Shown here: piece by piece, positions 10,162-22,078 of the stretch
Layout: each line of letters opens with the position of its first letter
Position numbering within the stretch: position 1 is the first letter of the stretch
Assembly (NCBI GenBank): GCA_004802725.1
Contig: SGPM01000194.1
Coordinates: 1-51,770, forward strand
From: Antrodiella citrinella
Lineage: Eukaryota > Basidiomycota > Agaricomycetes > Polyporales > Steccherinaceae
Length of the DNA stretch: 51,770 nucleotides
Reading direction: 5' to 3'
Made by a program: the position numbers and the translations under genes
Notes under the pieces: generated by a model
The model's database searches: none
Told to the model about the DNA's origin: nothing
The model's input: only the letters and a program-made list of their open reading frames with translations

Positions 10162-13100
10162 GCTCCACAACTCCAATGCAAGCGATGCACATGCTAAGAT
10201 ACGGAATGTGCTTTCAGCAAGACCCGTAGAATGAGCCGACGTATACACGCGATCCCTATTGATCAAGGTAATTTTCAACAACCAATAGACATTGAAACGA
10301 GCTCGGGGCAGACTGACCTCATGACGCTGTCTTCATCAGCTCTATTACCCCGCATCTGTTTACTCGCTGGAGGTATCGTTCTTGGCATTCAAATTGAGAA
10401 AGCGGGGAGAAGTCGCGGAATCTTCACGTCAGGGACGTGAACTAGTAACGCGTATGTTGTTGAATAGAGGAATCCGACATTTAAGCCAGGATCTCCCCTC
10501 GGAACATATCTCTTCAACATGAAGGGCTGAAGCGGACCGCTATGAAGAGCCCGACGGAATTGCAACATAGAGGCTCACGTGGGGATGCATGGACCCGAGA
10601 AATTCCATGACGGTCGCGCTACAATTTGACACGGAGTAACGTGCGTATGACAACACGGTGAACGGAAGCTGTTTGTACTTTGAAGTTTGAACCCATCGCG
10701 AGCAGGTTGAATGAAATGCAAGCCGAAGACGTCTCACCTTCAATTCCTCGAATTGAACTAACGTGTCAGCGTATCAACTTGAAGATGATCGTGTCCAGTA
10801 TATGCGTTCGAACAGTAATGAGATTGAGAAAGGCGAACGCAAGACAGAAGGAAGGACTTTTAGGAGACGCGTCAGGACGCGCCTGTATCGCCACCCGATT
10901 GAACCCGACACATACCCGAGCACTTCCATCCCGTTCGGTTCAACTTGTACTGTATGTACAGTATAAACTTGTGTCCTCGACATCCTCCTTCTAAAACTTT
11001 TGCAAGTAACATACAACATTTGAATTTTCACCAGTAAGTTGTGTACCATGACTCCAAATTCGTTTATGCTAAGACGCGTCCATATAGATCCGAACTCCCG
11101 CTGTCTCTATACAAGCCATCGACTGCTGTCTGCCAATGATTTGAGCACTTTTGGCGAAGTGATCTTTTTCTAAGTCCTCATGAACTGAGTCCGGAGGGTA
11201 TCGAGGGAAAGCTCTGAGCCTTTGATGGATGATGCCGGTCCTCCTCCCTGTGCAGGATAGTATAGCGCGGCCGCCCGAGCAAAATTAATCGTGTGGGTAT
11301 ATTTCTGTTACTGTACTGTTGCAACCAAGTTCACCTTACGGCTGGCATGTCAATACAGTCCCGACCCCAATACGCCTCCTTTCAGCGTCGCCAACTTGGA
11401 CAGAAACGAGTTTCGAATGTGTTGGCTGTCCTCGCACGTCGACGACCAGCTGATATCCTAGCTGTGATGCGTGATGCATACGTGCGCCTGGAAATGATTT
11501 CCAGAGGCACCCATGCATCACGGTGTTCGCTGTTTTCAGGCTGTCGAAAAACATCACACCTATGGATATGTGTGACTCTTCATTCGTTTTTCTCTTGCTC
11601 CTGAGCGTCGTTACGCGGGGAGATGCAAGGACGGTACTGGTCGCTCTCACCATGGCCNGCTCAAGTGATCCCTATTCTCGCCATGGGTCGCTAATNTTTT
11701 CTGGTCCTACAGAAACAGCCTGAGGCCAACGACCCGCTGGCTGGATATGCCANTGTCAGATAGAGATAAGCAGATCGCACCGCTACTGACGTGCACAGTG
11801 CACCCGCCTTTCCTTATCTCCCGACANNNATCTNNCNACCATCNCNNNNGNCTAANNNTCTCGNANGNNTNNATTTCTCGNATNNNNNNNNNNNNNNNNN
11901 NNNNNNNNNNNNNNNNNNNNNNNNNNNNNNNNNNNNNNNNNNNNNNNNNNNNNNNNNNNNNNNNNNNNNNNNNNNNNNNNNNNNNNNNNNNNNNNNNNNN
12001 NNNNNNNNNNNNNNNNNNNNNNNNNNTCNNCACATTACGAACGATCGTTCCCGTCAAATAGGGTTGAACGTTCAACCGGTCACAAACGGCGAGCGTTGAG
12101 TAACGTTGNGTATGGTTGCGTGGCGCTTCCGTCGTCGCGTATGTTTCCTCTTGCCTATCCTGTTCTGATTCGCTGTCGATTACAGATTACACGTTGCGCT
12201 TCCGAGATGCCCTGGACTCTCCGTGTATAGAGGTGACACCNCTGGCCCGACGTCAAAACGTGTTGGCCAGATTCATGTTCGTCACGTCGTGACGCCATTA
12301 GAGCACTACTATTCGTCCAGATTCCAGAGGACCATGGATATNTACGGTCTGAACGCTACGATACGCNGACGGTTCTTCNCATCCTTTCTAATCGAATCTC
12401 CAAATGAAATTCCGTGTCCTTGAAATATCGAGCNCTATGGTGTCACGCCTCTCATTCATTGGGCATCCGCGGTCTAGAATNCAGACAACGACGTCTTTTG
12501 CCGCTCTTTCTCCTTCCAATCGGGTGCCTTTCAATGGTACGTGCACACAAAATAACAACTCCGGACCCTCAAGTTCTCAACACACCTTGCAGATCCTGAC
12601 CATCACGAGCAAAAGACGGGGACTAGAAAACTTGCGGTAAGCCCGCACGGGTTCGCTGTGAGAACCACTGCAACACGCTTNGTCTCTCCCCTTAATGAAA
12701 TGGTCACATTCAACGTCGTGAGATCGCANAACGCCATGNCTCTCAGATCCTTCCGCTCACGGTGAGCTGCACTCGGCCCCGACACCGACACCGACGACCC
12801 ATGAGACGGGAACGGGCGCGGTCCCACATCACGTGGTCGTGTTTNGTTGTTACGTGAATACATTCTCGTCATCTCTCACTCTGCAAAGTCATACTTGCCG
12901 TGTCATCCAAGTATTGTGCATGTGGCGGAAGTTTTGTCGCGCNTTGGGNTTGTGTAAAGAATGACAATCGGTGNATTACATTTTGGTTGATACACCAAGT
13001 AAAACGGGTTCTTCTACATGTTCGGATTCTACTAATGATACTGCTACTAACGAGACGAGACGAGACAAATGCAAATGAAGGGATAAGTTACAAGTACAAT

Positions 13101-13402
13101 GGGTTTTGCAAGCAGAGAGGAAACGTGAATGGATATGAATGAGAGATTATGGATATGAANGTATGAGAGGAAGACGAAACGAAGAGCATAGGAAATCATA
13201 GATGCGTGCAATTATGGGCGTGAAAGAGAGTTTGACAACGAGCCAACAGATCTCCGACGGGAGCGCTGGCCGGATGACCGAAAGCGGATGGTTAGGGAAA
13301 GACAAGGAAATCGTGGATGCCAAGTGTCGCAGTCTCGCAGCTTGTCGTGAGTCAGCGGTCGGACAGAAGTGAATGATGAGAGATGAAGATGANGGGACAC
13401 GN
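10162..13402. other. Long gene-poor stretch with assembly gap
   Basis: Nothing coding could be supported. Plus frames at 10680-10994 and 11293-11604 and a minus frame at 11336-11653 are open but show no domain, signal peptide or coding-like bias. Ns are frequent, rising to a solid block at 11884-12026. The last few hundred bases (12900-13402) are the 3' flank of the minus-strand cyclin gene and are A/G-rich on the plus strand. Confidence 0.4.
11884..12026. other. Assembly gap of 143 Ns
   Basis: A solid run of N, with dense isolated Ns from 11827 and again at 12029-12030. Frames reported across it are meaningless. Confidence 0.98.
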
Positions 13403-14600
13403 CTAAGATTCGATGACGACAGAGGATGTCGTGTTGTCTAACGGCGACTCCGATGATGACCTCGACGACACAGTCCCGTTGCTCGATGTGCTCTCCGTCG
13501 GCGACTCCGAGTTGGTATGATGGAACATCGGGAAGTTCTTAAATATCGAGAACGCAGACGGGATCGACAGNTTGTGCGAATGCGAATGCGCGTGTTGTNG
13601 CTCGGAGGACGCAGNGACGTAGGGTGTCGGTTTGCGCTTGAGCGGAGGATATGAGAACACGGCATGCGGTTGTGTACGCGAGAGTGGAGGGCCCTGGGGC
13701 ATTGGGGTAGGCTCTGGACNTGTGATTGTCGATTGGCGGTGATCATGGAATGATGTCACCTTCCGTGCTGCTGTTGGCTCGTCTACATCCATACTGGATG
13801 ATGATGAGGCCTCGTCCTCGTACACAAGCGTGCTCGCTTCCGACGAGGCACGAACCGATGTTTGTCGGTAGTGTGATATCCGCTTGGGAGCGGCCATAGC
13901 TGATTGCAGGAGAGAACTGCGCTGGGGATTGCTGAGAGAGATGAGAGAGGCATGATGGGATAGAATGTCCGCCTCGGAGACCCCGAGCTCGAAATCCAGA
14001 ACGTCGAGGAATTCACGTTCTATCCTCCCAATGTCGCGCGTACGGAAGATACGTGAGCACAATGCCCAATGCACGTTTTTCAGCGTGGAATCGTTCAAGT
14101 ACTGAATGCGAGGCTGATATTAGTATCTAGCATTGGATTAATGACGACATGTGCAAGACGAACCTTATTTGCCAGGATGACCCCTCCGAAAAAGACTCGC
14201 TCGAAAGCATACTGGTCAATTGCAATCTCTAAGTGTGCGCGGGCCCGGTCGATGTATACGAGGGCCACAAGCAGGACAGGGAGCTTAATCTCTGCTCTGT
14301 GTATCTGATCCGCGACGAAAGCATGATAGTGCTTTCGTGATGAATGAGAATGCGCGGGGTGCGTGCTTCTGCCCAGAGCGACATCGACTGTTTCGCAGGT
14401 GCAGTCCACAATGTAATCTGTAGAACGGAACACAGATGAGTTGAAACGGTCTATGCATTGCAAAGAGACAAAGGAAGTCACGTACCGATGAGCGTCCTTG
14501 AGATCTTTGTTTCAAGAAGTTGAAGCAGTGCCGGAGAATGGAGAGTATAGTCGACGAGACTGGCCTCGTGAAGAGGGGATTCTGGGGAATAGTGGTGCAT
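13403..14600 (-). CDS. PCL-type (Pho85-partner) cyclin, paralogue 1
   Basis: Exons 14600-14486, 14417-14164 and 14101-13403 join in frame to 355 residues. A cyclin box of the PCL1/2 family covers roughly residues 25-180: SPALLQLLETKISRTLI, ALVYIDRARAHLEIA, FERVFFGGVILANK, NDSTLKNVHWALC and RDIGRIEREFLDVLDFEL. The C-terminal half is Ser/Pro-rich and low in complexity, apart from a short block SAFSIFKNFPMFHH shared with the paralogue at 20951. PCL cyclins activate the Pho85/Cdk5-like kinase in morphogenesis and G1 control. Three or four Ns in the tail leave single residues unknown. The start follows a TATA-like box by about 55 bases; the ATG 11 bases further up is in another frame. Confidence 0.88.
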
Positions 14601-14654
14601 TGTGGGCGCACTGAGGGGAGTGTGTGATGGACCTACGAGAAGGAGAAGGGAGCC

Positions 14655-14664
14655 TTATTATAAG
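14655..14664 (-). promoter_or_regulatory. TATA-like box of cyclin paralogue 1
   Basis: CTTATAATAA on the minus strand, 55-64 bases before the ATG at 14600. It has the same spacing as TATATTA before the paralogue at 20951. Confidence 0.45.
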
Positions 14665-16140
14665 TAGGAAGGCGGGGGGAGGGGGCCGGAGGAGGGACGA
14701 GGAGGAGGAGGAGGAGGAATACGCAGAGGTCGGCTCAGTATTATAGGTGCAGCGAGGATGTCCGCGACCGAAGCGATCATGATTTGTGAGAATGGACAGT
14801 ACAGGAACAGAGCGAAAAGTCCGAAGGCAGTCGTACCGAAACTGCTATGCGCATGGGTCGGTTGGATGAGAGTGATGACACGCCCTTGGCATATGAGCCA
14901 ACAAGCTGCGGTAAGCGTTGCTGTCCATCTCCATCCCATCCACGCCGAAACTCGCCATCACCGCGAGCTCGTCTTTCTCCGTATCGCCCTCCAGAGTCGA
15001 AAGTCAGTGAGCGTCGCAAAAGTGTCGGTGCCAATTCGTGCCGCGCCGGACGGTTTGGCGCGGTTGCCCGATTTGGAAGGACCGGCGGCTCTGACATAAG
15101 TCATCGGTCTCCGGTCACCTCTTAGCCGCCGCCGCCGCTGTTGACCGAGGGTACACCCTGTCCTCGTAGCCTCGGTCACGTAGCCTGCTTCTACTATTTC
15201 CAACATCTGCTCGGCGGGTGTCAATCGTCATTGCCACCCACAATAACACGTTCCAATCTTCATCATCACTTCTGGCTTCTACTTCAAGTCTCGACCTCAG
15301 TTCGAAGGGTTCGTAACGGTTCGTACATCACCCCAATCTTATCCCTCGGCATATGTTATATAGAACGACGAACTATCGAGACAGGGAAGACGAGACATCC
15401 ACGATGTTTCTTCGCCCTTGAATGTTTTGAATGTGGCGTCCAGTCGCAGTAAACATGAGGTTCTCTCCGCACATCTCAGTCCCCACCCTGATATGATGCT
15501 ACTACGTATCGCTTCCGACGTCATGCGGATGTGAGGTGTCTTCGTGAGTATTTGCCAACAACCAATCCTGAACATCAACGGGGGCCAAGACTCTTGACAG
15601 AGCCCGACCCAGCCCAAAGTACGGGAGTCTTTCATCTCTGCGTGGATAAAAGCAGCTAAGAATATATCACGACTACAATACGAGTACTAAAGCTATACAG
15701 CTAGTATTAGGCAGCCCGTACATCACCGAACAGATATGCCACCGATGGTTGAGTGGTCTCCGTAAATTCATCATTTTTGGAACCCTCAAGGGACGTGCTG
15801 CAATGACGTTCTGAAGATGGAAGGGTCAAATTGACGAGAGAACGGAGAATACCGCCATTCTCGTTTGACAAGAGCTCGCAAATTGCAGGGTGATACATTG
15901 TGAACCGCTCGAAGCAGATCCCAGTTGCCATGACATGGGCGTTCACACTCTCATACTCAACGCTCGGACCATTGGGCTAGTGACATCACACCGAGTCGGA
16001 CCCCTTTGTCGGTATCCTCCCTAAGAGGCAGGAACACGATGAATAACGTCGCCGCGGTGACAATCCATGGAGCAAGAGGAGCCCCCTACGACCGGACGTT
16101 TGAGGGTACGACGCACGGCGATACTCGTAGCTGAGGTAGC
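14665..16140. other. Intergenic, nothing supported
   Basis: GC-rich upstream flank of cyclin 1 (to about 15200), then mixed sequence. Overlapping frames on both strands at 14758-15224 are all compositional (Arg/Pro/Ser-rich) shadows without motifs. The minus frame at 15707-15946 has no recognised domain. Confidence 0.4.
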
Positions 16141-16566
16141 TCATGACCAAGCTCCCCTGCAGACCTCAATATCGTCTATACCGCGACCACCCTCAGTGTG
16201 GATTCCTGCAAGATATGTTGCTTGAATAGCCATGTTTCGCAACGCGGTAAGGACGCAGATTATGGAAGATTGCGAAGTGACCATAAATATCCATGCAACT
16301 GGTAAATGTGGCGCTCCCGGATCGACTACAGTAATCAGAATGACACACCTTACAGATTCCAAGGAAATAGCACTCACGCGGACCCCGAGGCTGCGGTGGA
16401 AGCCGTGTTCGAACGCTATATCCTTATGTCGATACGGCCGAAGTGTCGTAAGATCTGCTATGCTGTTAAGAAAGTTGATGACGAGGACGAGGAAGAGGAG
16501 GAGCTCCGAATGGGGACGACAAGAATAAGGATGGCACACCCCGCGCAGCGCAGACCGTGAGTTCAT
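16141..16566 (-). pseudogene. Possible relic of a multi-span membrane protein
   Basis: A 141-codon frame begins MNSRSALRG and contains a strongly hydrophobic block ELLLFLVLVINFLNSIADL and a second one near LPVAWIFMVTSQSSIICVL. A GTGAGT donor follows ...HRSLGVR, and a plausible acceptor lies about 50 bases on, which would change the downstream frame. The pattern (hydrophobic segments, charged loops) recalls the small membrane proteins abundant in Agaricomycetes, but no diagnostic motif is present and no complete gene can be assembled. It may be a fragment or chance. Confidence 0.2.
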
Positions 16567-17028
16567 TATAGCGCACGCCGGAGGTCCGGGCTAGATGAAG
16601 TAGTGACTCTTTAAGGTTGACTATGGTGGAGGGAACGGATACAAAATGTAACTGACCAAGCCGCCGAGAAAATCCTGCCAGGGAAAGGGGAGTGTGCGTT
16701 TATCGCCAGTAGCATTTTTGTTCCTCCAGAGTGGACCCACACAAGATATGGCATCTACGAGGGGAAATGACAGTGATGATAAATGATTAGAGACATATCG
16801 TTGCTGCTTACTTTTCAAGCGGTACTTTGGTTTCCAAGCAACTCCAAAGGTTGCGGTGGTAGATGAAGGTCCGGTGCACGTGGTAGAAATCGTCGACGAT
16901 ATGATCGGGTATTCCCGGCGTGAGGTTTCAGCCAATGAGAAAAGCGGAAGGGTGGCAGTTTCCGGAGGTCGAGCGTCTGAGTTGGACCCCTCGCACTCTC
17001 CGCTCCTCCAATTTCGTCGTTCGTCTTC

Positions 17029-18541
17029 ATGTCTTCCGCTGCTGCCGCCTCCTCCTCCGGCCCACCCACCGCCAACGGAAACACTCCCCTCGTAGCACAG
17101 GGCGATTGGATCAAAAACTTGGTGCATCTCGCCAAGACCGCAGAGCTCAAGTACGTCCCGATCGTAGTTGTGGATCTTTGTGTGGCCATTTCTTTTTCGC
17201 TGCTGCTCTTAGTTTCAAATCATCAATACAATCCTCCGCTGCTACCGTCTATATCTGGATGATTGTCCTGCGAGTGCTCTCCGTCTGGACGAGGCGTGTG
17301 TGGCGTCGTTGCTCCTGCTATTCCTGCCCCATTCCGATCTCTATCGCACTGAACACACGCTTCGGCGGAGACAACTGCTCTTTCACTTTCATACATAGAC
17401 TTCGAGTCTCACACTCCACAACCTTGCAGCTGCTCGTCCTAATCCCCGTGACACTGACATAACCCTCCATCTCCGACCCCGCACAGGAAACATGCCTTGA
17501 CACTCCAGCTGCACACTGCGCACATCCTCTCCGCGCACGCATCGCTCGATCAGAAGAACAAACAGATCCAAGACCTGAAAGAGCAAAAGAACCGGTACGT
17601 GTTTATCACTACTCTATTGTTTTGTGCTTCCGAGCACAGCGCCGGGAGCGTCCCCGACCCCGGACCTATTTGCTGTGACTGATAAGCTTTCCGTTTGAAA
17701 TGGGTTGTGTAGGCTCGAGAGCGAAAGGTTGAGATTGCTGAACTGCTTGCGGGAGGTGAGTGATCCTATTTCCGGTCGCAGGCCGGTTTATCTGAAAGAA
17801 GGCTACTCACACCTCCTGCAGGTCAACGAAGACCGTGACAAGGTGAACAGACATTCCGCCGTACACTATATCACTCGGGAAACCCAAGACTCACCTTACT
17901 CGCTACGCGTTTTCTCAGGCTGATTTGCTCGAAGTCACCCTGAACAAAGAGTGCGTTGCTTTCTCGTGGCGTCTGACCGCCTGAGAACCCGCGTCATAAC
18001 TCACCACCTTTTGGTTCAGGTGCTCGGACCTGCAGACGAAGATCCAGGTCATTACGGATGGCGAGTACGCCGTGGCGAAGGCAGACGTAGATCGGCTACG
18101 TCAGGAATTGGGCGAGTCTCCGGTGCCGAGTCTGCAGGCTACGATCGAGGAGAAGTCACAGCAGTACGTCTCGGTCTTCTCATTATTGTCATTGTCATCT
18201 CCCCAGAGCACACGTACTTTGCTCTTTCCTTCCTCTCGCCACCCCCTCTCGGGTTGTTCTGATGTTGATGTGACACGAACTCACACTAACCTCTGTTTAT
18301 CGCATTCAGATACCTGAAAGAACTCCGTTTGCAGTCCGAAGCGATCAACACACCCACAAAACGGTCTGCGGACGAGCTAGGCTCTGACGGGCAACCGACC
18401 GTAAAACGACCACGCGGCCGTCCAAAGGGCAGCAAGACCAAGGCGAAGCAGCAGCCCGCTGCTGGGAGCAGCGGCACTGCCTCGGCGCAGAAAAATGCGC
18501 AGACCCCTGCGCTCGCGGGATTGAGAGACCCTGCTGCTTGA
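17029..18541 (+). CDS. Coiled-coil protein with C-terminal AT-hook, function unknown
   Basis: Seven exons (17029-17150, 17487-17594, 17713-17755, 17822-17842, 17919-17950, 18020-18163, 18310-18541) close in frame to 233 residues. After a Ser/Ala-rich N terminus (MSSAAAASSSGPP) comes a long charged helix likely to form a coiled coil: QKNKQIQDLKEQKNRLESER, then NEDRDKADLLEVTLNKE and ADVDRLRQELGE. The C terminus is basic and carries a classical AT-hook core, KRPRGRPKGSKTK, which binds the minor groove of AT-rich DNA, so a nuclear role is likely. Exons 3-5 are tiny (43, 21 and 32 bases). No known family is recognised. The gene lies between the two cyclin paralogues and points the same way as the second. 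Confidence 0.82.
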
Positions 18542-20434
18542 TTTTGGAAGCGCGAAGGCGCGGCGGGTCGGTTAGTGTGGTTGGAATTTGTCTTGTGGTC
18601 TCTTACTCTTGCTCTTACCCTGTTCTACGCGTTCGTGGTGTGTATACTGCTTTCCCTTCTGTCCCTGTTTTGCTACTTTTTTGTTGCTTCTTCTGCGAGG
18701 GTGATGATCACGCATTCTTTTCTTCCTGTTCCTTGGCCGTTGTCAGTGCAGTCAGCTCATCCATCCGTACCTTCCATCCCTACGTCCTGCAGGTCTTTCT
18801 CCTTCCTGTTTCCCCCTCCGACACGATCGTGCATTGAACGTTCCACATTTGATGCGGGTCCCTGGCTCCGGGGTTGTAGGTCGGCGATTTGCCACTTCCT
18901 ACCTATGATTCCTACGCGAGGGAGCGCGCGCCAAAGTGTCGTTGGGGTTGGTTAGAGATGGTACTGGTTATTGATGTTGGCTGTGGGTTGGTGGTTGCGA
19001 AGGGAGAGGAGACAGAACGACTGTGACGTTGTTGTGGCTTCGGTTAGTGCGTTGTGGAGGTTTGAGGACGAGCGGTATGGGTTTCGGTTCTCTCGTTCCT
19101 GCGCGTGTGTTGTGTTTTAATGTAATTTGTCGTTTATCATCCGCTCTGTCTGTACCGATATATGGATCATTTGGATTGTGTATTCACAAAACCGTCACGC
19201 TCAGTAACCTTCCTTCCCTGCCTCTTCGCAATTTTGTTCTTTCGCAAATTGCAATGGACGTTCACTGGACGTCCGTTCTAGCGAATTTGATTCACGTCAT
19301 CAAGCACTTTCTGCAATTCAGCGGCGTACTAAGACCCCCTCAGCGTCTTCAATGCAACTGCCTCTTCTGCGCACATGCGCAAAGCGCTGAATCAGCTCCC
19401 ATGCAAACTTATCAACTTTCCCCGTAAGCCCGTGACATGTTTCCCTTCTAGCTTGAATGAGTTGCACGCATCGCTCTCCGGTGTCGGAGGAAGGCCTTCG
19501 GGCAGTGTAACCTACCGGACTCTTACCGGTCCGTCTCTGGCAGGCTGATGCAGGCGTAGGATGACTACCGGTGTCAACATCTCTCGCCCTGGCCGTGACA
19601 TTTGAGAATTCAAACGCCCAAGGGAGTCTCGGACGCTTACTTGACTCAGGACGACAAGAGCTTCCTGGCGCTCACGATGCGCTCGGTTCTTGGACGAAGC
19701 ACGACAAGAAGCGATGCTAACACCGACCCCAGCTATGTCCTTGAGATACGAGTTCAATTTATCGTGCGGTCATTGCATTTAACGTCGTCGTATCGGACCC
19801 TAATAAGGCGAACATCGCCATGCACAGACTGCACGGTGGTACTATGACGTTATATAATTGTAGACTTTTTCAACAGACGAAGCGTTGAATGTTATCTATC
19901 GATATCGTGCGATAATGATTACAAGAAGCAGTGCAATTCTTCTGCTGGTAAAGTAAGCCTTGCTTCCTAGGCGCAGTCGGAGCGCAAGACGTCGACGATC
20001 AACAGTTTCCCAGACCGGTTCCGGACAATTGTTGCATGCAACGCGTCCGAAACGCCGAGTTGTTCGGAGTGCCATATTTAGGCTGACACATCTAGTATGT
20101 TTAGTTTCGTAGATTTAGTACGTGTCGATACAGATGTTGAGCAAGCGTTATCGGTAGCGCAGTAGCGATACGTGGAGCGTCATATATACGCGGAAAGCCA
20201 TTGACACTGATCGGCCTCCTGAATATTCGCACTGTGGATTATCTGCCGGTAAACGAGGATGAGACATGTTCATTGACGTACCTCAGTCTTGGCTGAGGAT
20301 AGGAGGGAGTCGTGTTTCCCGATTAGGAGGGGGCGGGCGACGGGACGGCAGCAATATCCTCTTTGGTGTTTCGCGTGGGTGTAGATGCAAGTCCGTCGTG
20401 AGGGTTTGTCTGTTGGAGGTCCGAGACACCGTCG
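18542..20434. other. Intergenic, nothing supported
   Basis: The first few hundred bases are the T-rich 3' flank of the AT-hook gene. Frames at 18538-18955 and 19023-19427 are read from this pyrimidine-rich DNA and lack motifs. Between 19840 and 20260 the sequence is AT-richer, with no gene and no clear inverted repeat. Confidence 0.4.
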
Positions 20435-20492
20435 ATGTCTGACTGAGGATCTGCTTGCAAACACGCAATGTCTGACTGAGGATCTGCTTGCA
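20435..20492. repeat. 25-base direct repeat, period 33
   Basis: The 25 bases beginning ATGTCTGACTGAGGATCTGC occur perfectly at 20435-20459 and 20468-20492. A third partial echo, CTGAGGAT, lies at 20293-20300. It sits about 460 bases before cyclin paralogue 2. A local replication-slippage duplication is the simplest explanation. Confidence 0.8.
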
Positions 20493-20881
20493 GTAGATGT
20501 GGGACCTCTGCTTACCATGAAGGGTAGTGCGTGGCTGAGTAATCCGCGCAGGAAGTGACTCGGATCCCAAATTAGGAATGACTGACGCGTGACGTTGCCG
20601 TGACGGACGGGTCATATAGACTAGATCCCGCCAGAGGATGTTCGGGTGGCACGGAAACGGGTGACCCCGGCGAGAGGACGGCGCGCAGGCCGTAGGCTGG
20701 GGGCGATACGCGGTTGGCTGCGGCGCATGCGGTCACACCTCTTCGCCGCGGACGAGTCACGACGCGGGCGCTCGGATGGAGGAGATCGGATCTGGCGTTC
20801 ACAGTCATCCGATCAGCCCACCCATCGCCGACCCTCCTCGTACCATCTCAATCTCAGATCTCTCTGCCGCCACACACAAAC
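20493..20881. other. Upstream region of cyclin paralogue 2
   Basis: No gene. It contains an MCB-like hexamer ACGCGT at 20585-20590 (context TGACGCGTGACG), which in ascomycetes marks G1/S promoters. The hexamer alone is expected by chance several times in a window this size. The 20640-20770 stretch is very GC-rich. Confidence 0.3.
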
Positions 20882-20888
20882 ATATATT
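20882..20888 (+). promoter_or_regulatory. TATA-like box of cyclin paralogue 2
   Basis: ATATATT within CATATATTATGG, about 65 bases before the ATG at 20951 and followed by a CT-rich leader, the same layout as in the paralogue. Confidence 0.5.
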
Positions 20889-20950
20889 ATGGCCCCGTCC
20901 CTCCCTCGTTCCGGCCACTCGTCTCCCCTCCTCCTCCCTCCTCCTCCACA

Positions 20951-22078
20951 ATGGTTGTAGCCTCTGCTTCTCATATCCATCCAGCTAGCATGGTCGACGC
21001 TTCGTCCCACTCGCCTGCTCTGCTAGACGTCCTAGACACTGAATTGTCAAGAACCCTCATCGGTAAGTTCTCTAATCACTCAATGTAACTTCCTCGGCTG
21101 ATGCGTTTGGCCCAGAATACGTCGTGGACAATGTCGTCGAGACCGTCGACTACGCCATGGGCCATGCCTCATCTTCACGCGGTCGTGCTATCTCGCGCCG
21201 CAACGACCACTCCAAGTTCACCAAGTTTGTCACTGATGTCCTCGAGAAGGCAGAGGTCAAGGTCCCTGCTCTCTTCGTGACCCTCGTCTACATCCACCGC
21301 GCAAAGCCCCATCTCCAGATTGCCCTCGAGCAATGGGCCAATGAGCGTGTCTTCCTCGGTGCGCTGATCCTCGCAAACAAGGTATGTTTACCTCTTGTCT
21401 TTCATTCACCCACATCATGCTGATCTTATCTCGCCACAGTACACCAACGACTCGACGCTCAAGAACGTCCACTGGGCTTTGTGCACTGGTGTCTTTGGGA
21501 AGCGGGATATTGGGAGGATAGAGCGGGAGTTCTTGGATGTGCTCGACTTTGAATTGGGTATCACCGAGGCCGACATCCTCTTTCACCACGCCAACATCGT
21601 CTCCCTCACCCACCCGCATCGTCACTCTCGCGCTGCCGTCCACCCGCCAGTGGGCAAGCGACAGGCGATCTCGCACTGGAGCTCAGACTCTTCGAGCGAT
21701 ATGGACTCGGTTTCTTCAGCAGACTCGTCCTCGCTTCCGCGCACACCCGAACTTCCGATGGAGGTCGACCCACCTGCCTATGTCTCTCCTTCTGCCAAGT
21801 CGGATCCTCATGCCATCTCTGCCCAACAGTTCACCGCACCGACTGCCGCATCCTCGAAACAAGAGTCACATCATCAACGGCTGTCGTCTGCTCTGAACAT
21901 TCTACGTTCTTTCCCCATTCCTCATTTCCACCACTATTCGTCTTCACCTCAATCCGCTTCCACGGCGCAGACCTCAGCGTCTTCGTCTGCGAGCTCAGTG
22001 ACCAGTTATGCGAGACGGTGTAAGCCTATTGCACCAGCGCAGATGGTCCCGTCTCGGACGGCCTCGGTCTTCGTATAA
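20951..22078 (+). CDS. PCL-type (Pho85-partner) cyclin, paralogue 2
   Basis: Exons 20951-21062, 21116-21381 and 21440-22078 join to 338 residues with intron positions and phases identical to the copy at 13403-14600. The cyclin box runs from SPALLDVLDTELSRTLI through VTLVYIHRAKPHLQIA, ERVFLGALILANK and NDSTLKNVHWALC to RDIGRIEREFLDVLDFEL. It is followed by a Ser/Pro-rich tail containing RLSSALNILRSFPIPHFHH, the counterpart of the FPMFHH block in the paralogue. The role would be binding and targeting a Pho85-like CDK; which substrates cannot be told. The start is the first ATG after a CT-rich leader; a second in-frame ATG (MVDASSH) lies 13 codons on. This copy is cleaner in sequence than paralogue 1, with no Ns. 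Confidence 0.9.

Noticed and set aside
11707..12099. Frames running through the N block
   Set aside because: They consist almost entirely of unknown residues across an assembly gap.
14665..15224. Cluster of overlapping 80-110 codon frames on both strands
   Set aside because: GC-rich promoter sequence of cyclin 1 keeps many frames open; none shows motifs or plausible splicing.
20585..20590. MCB box ACGCGT before cyclin 2 as a G1 control site
   Set aside because: The single hexamer is expected by chance several times in a window this size and is absent before the paralogue, so it is only mentioned as context.
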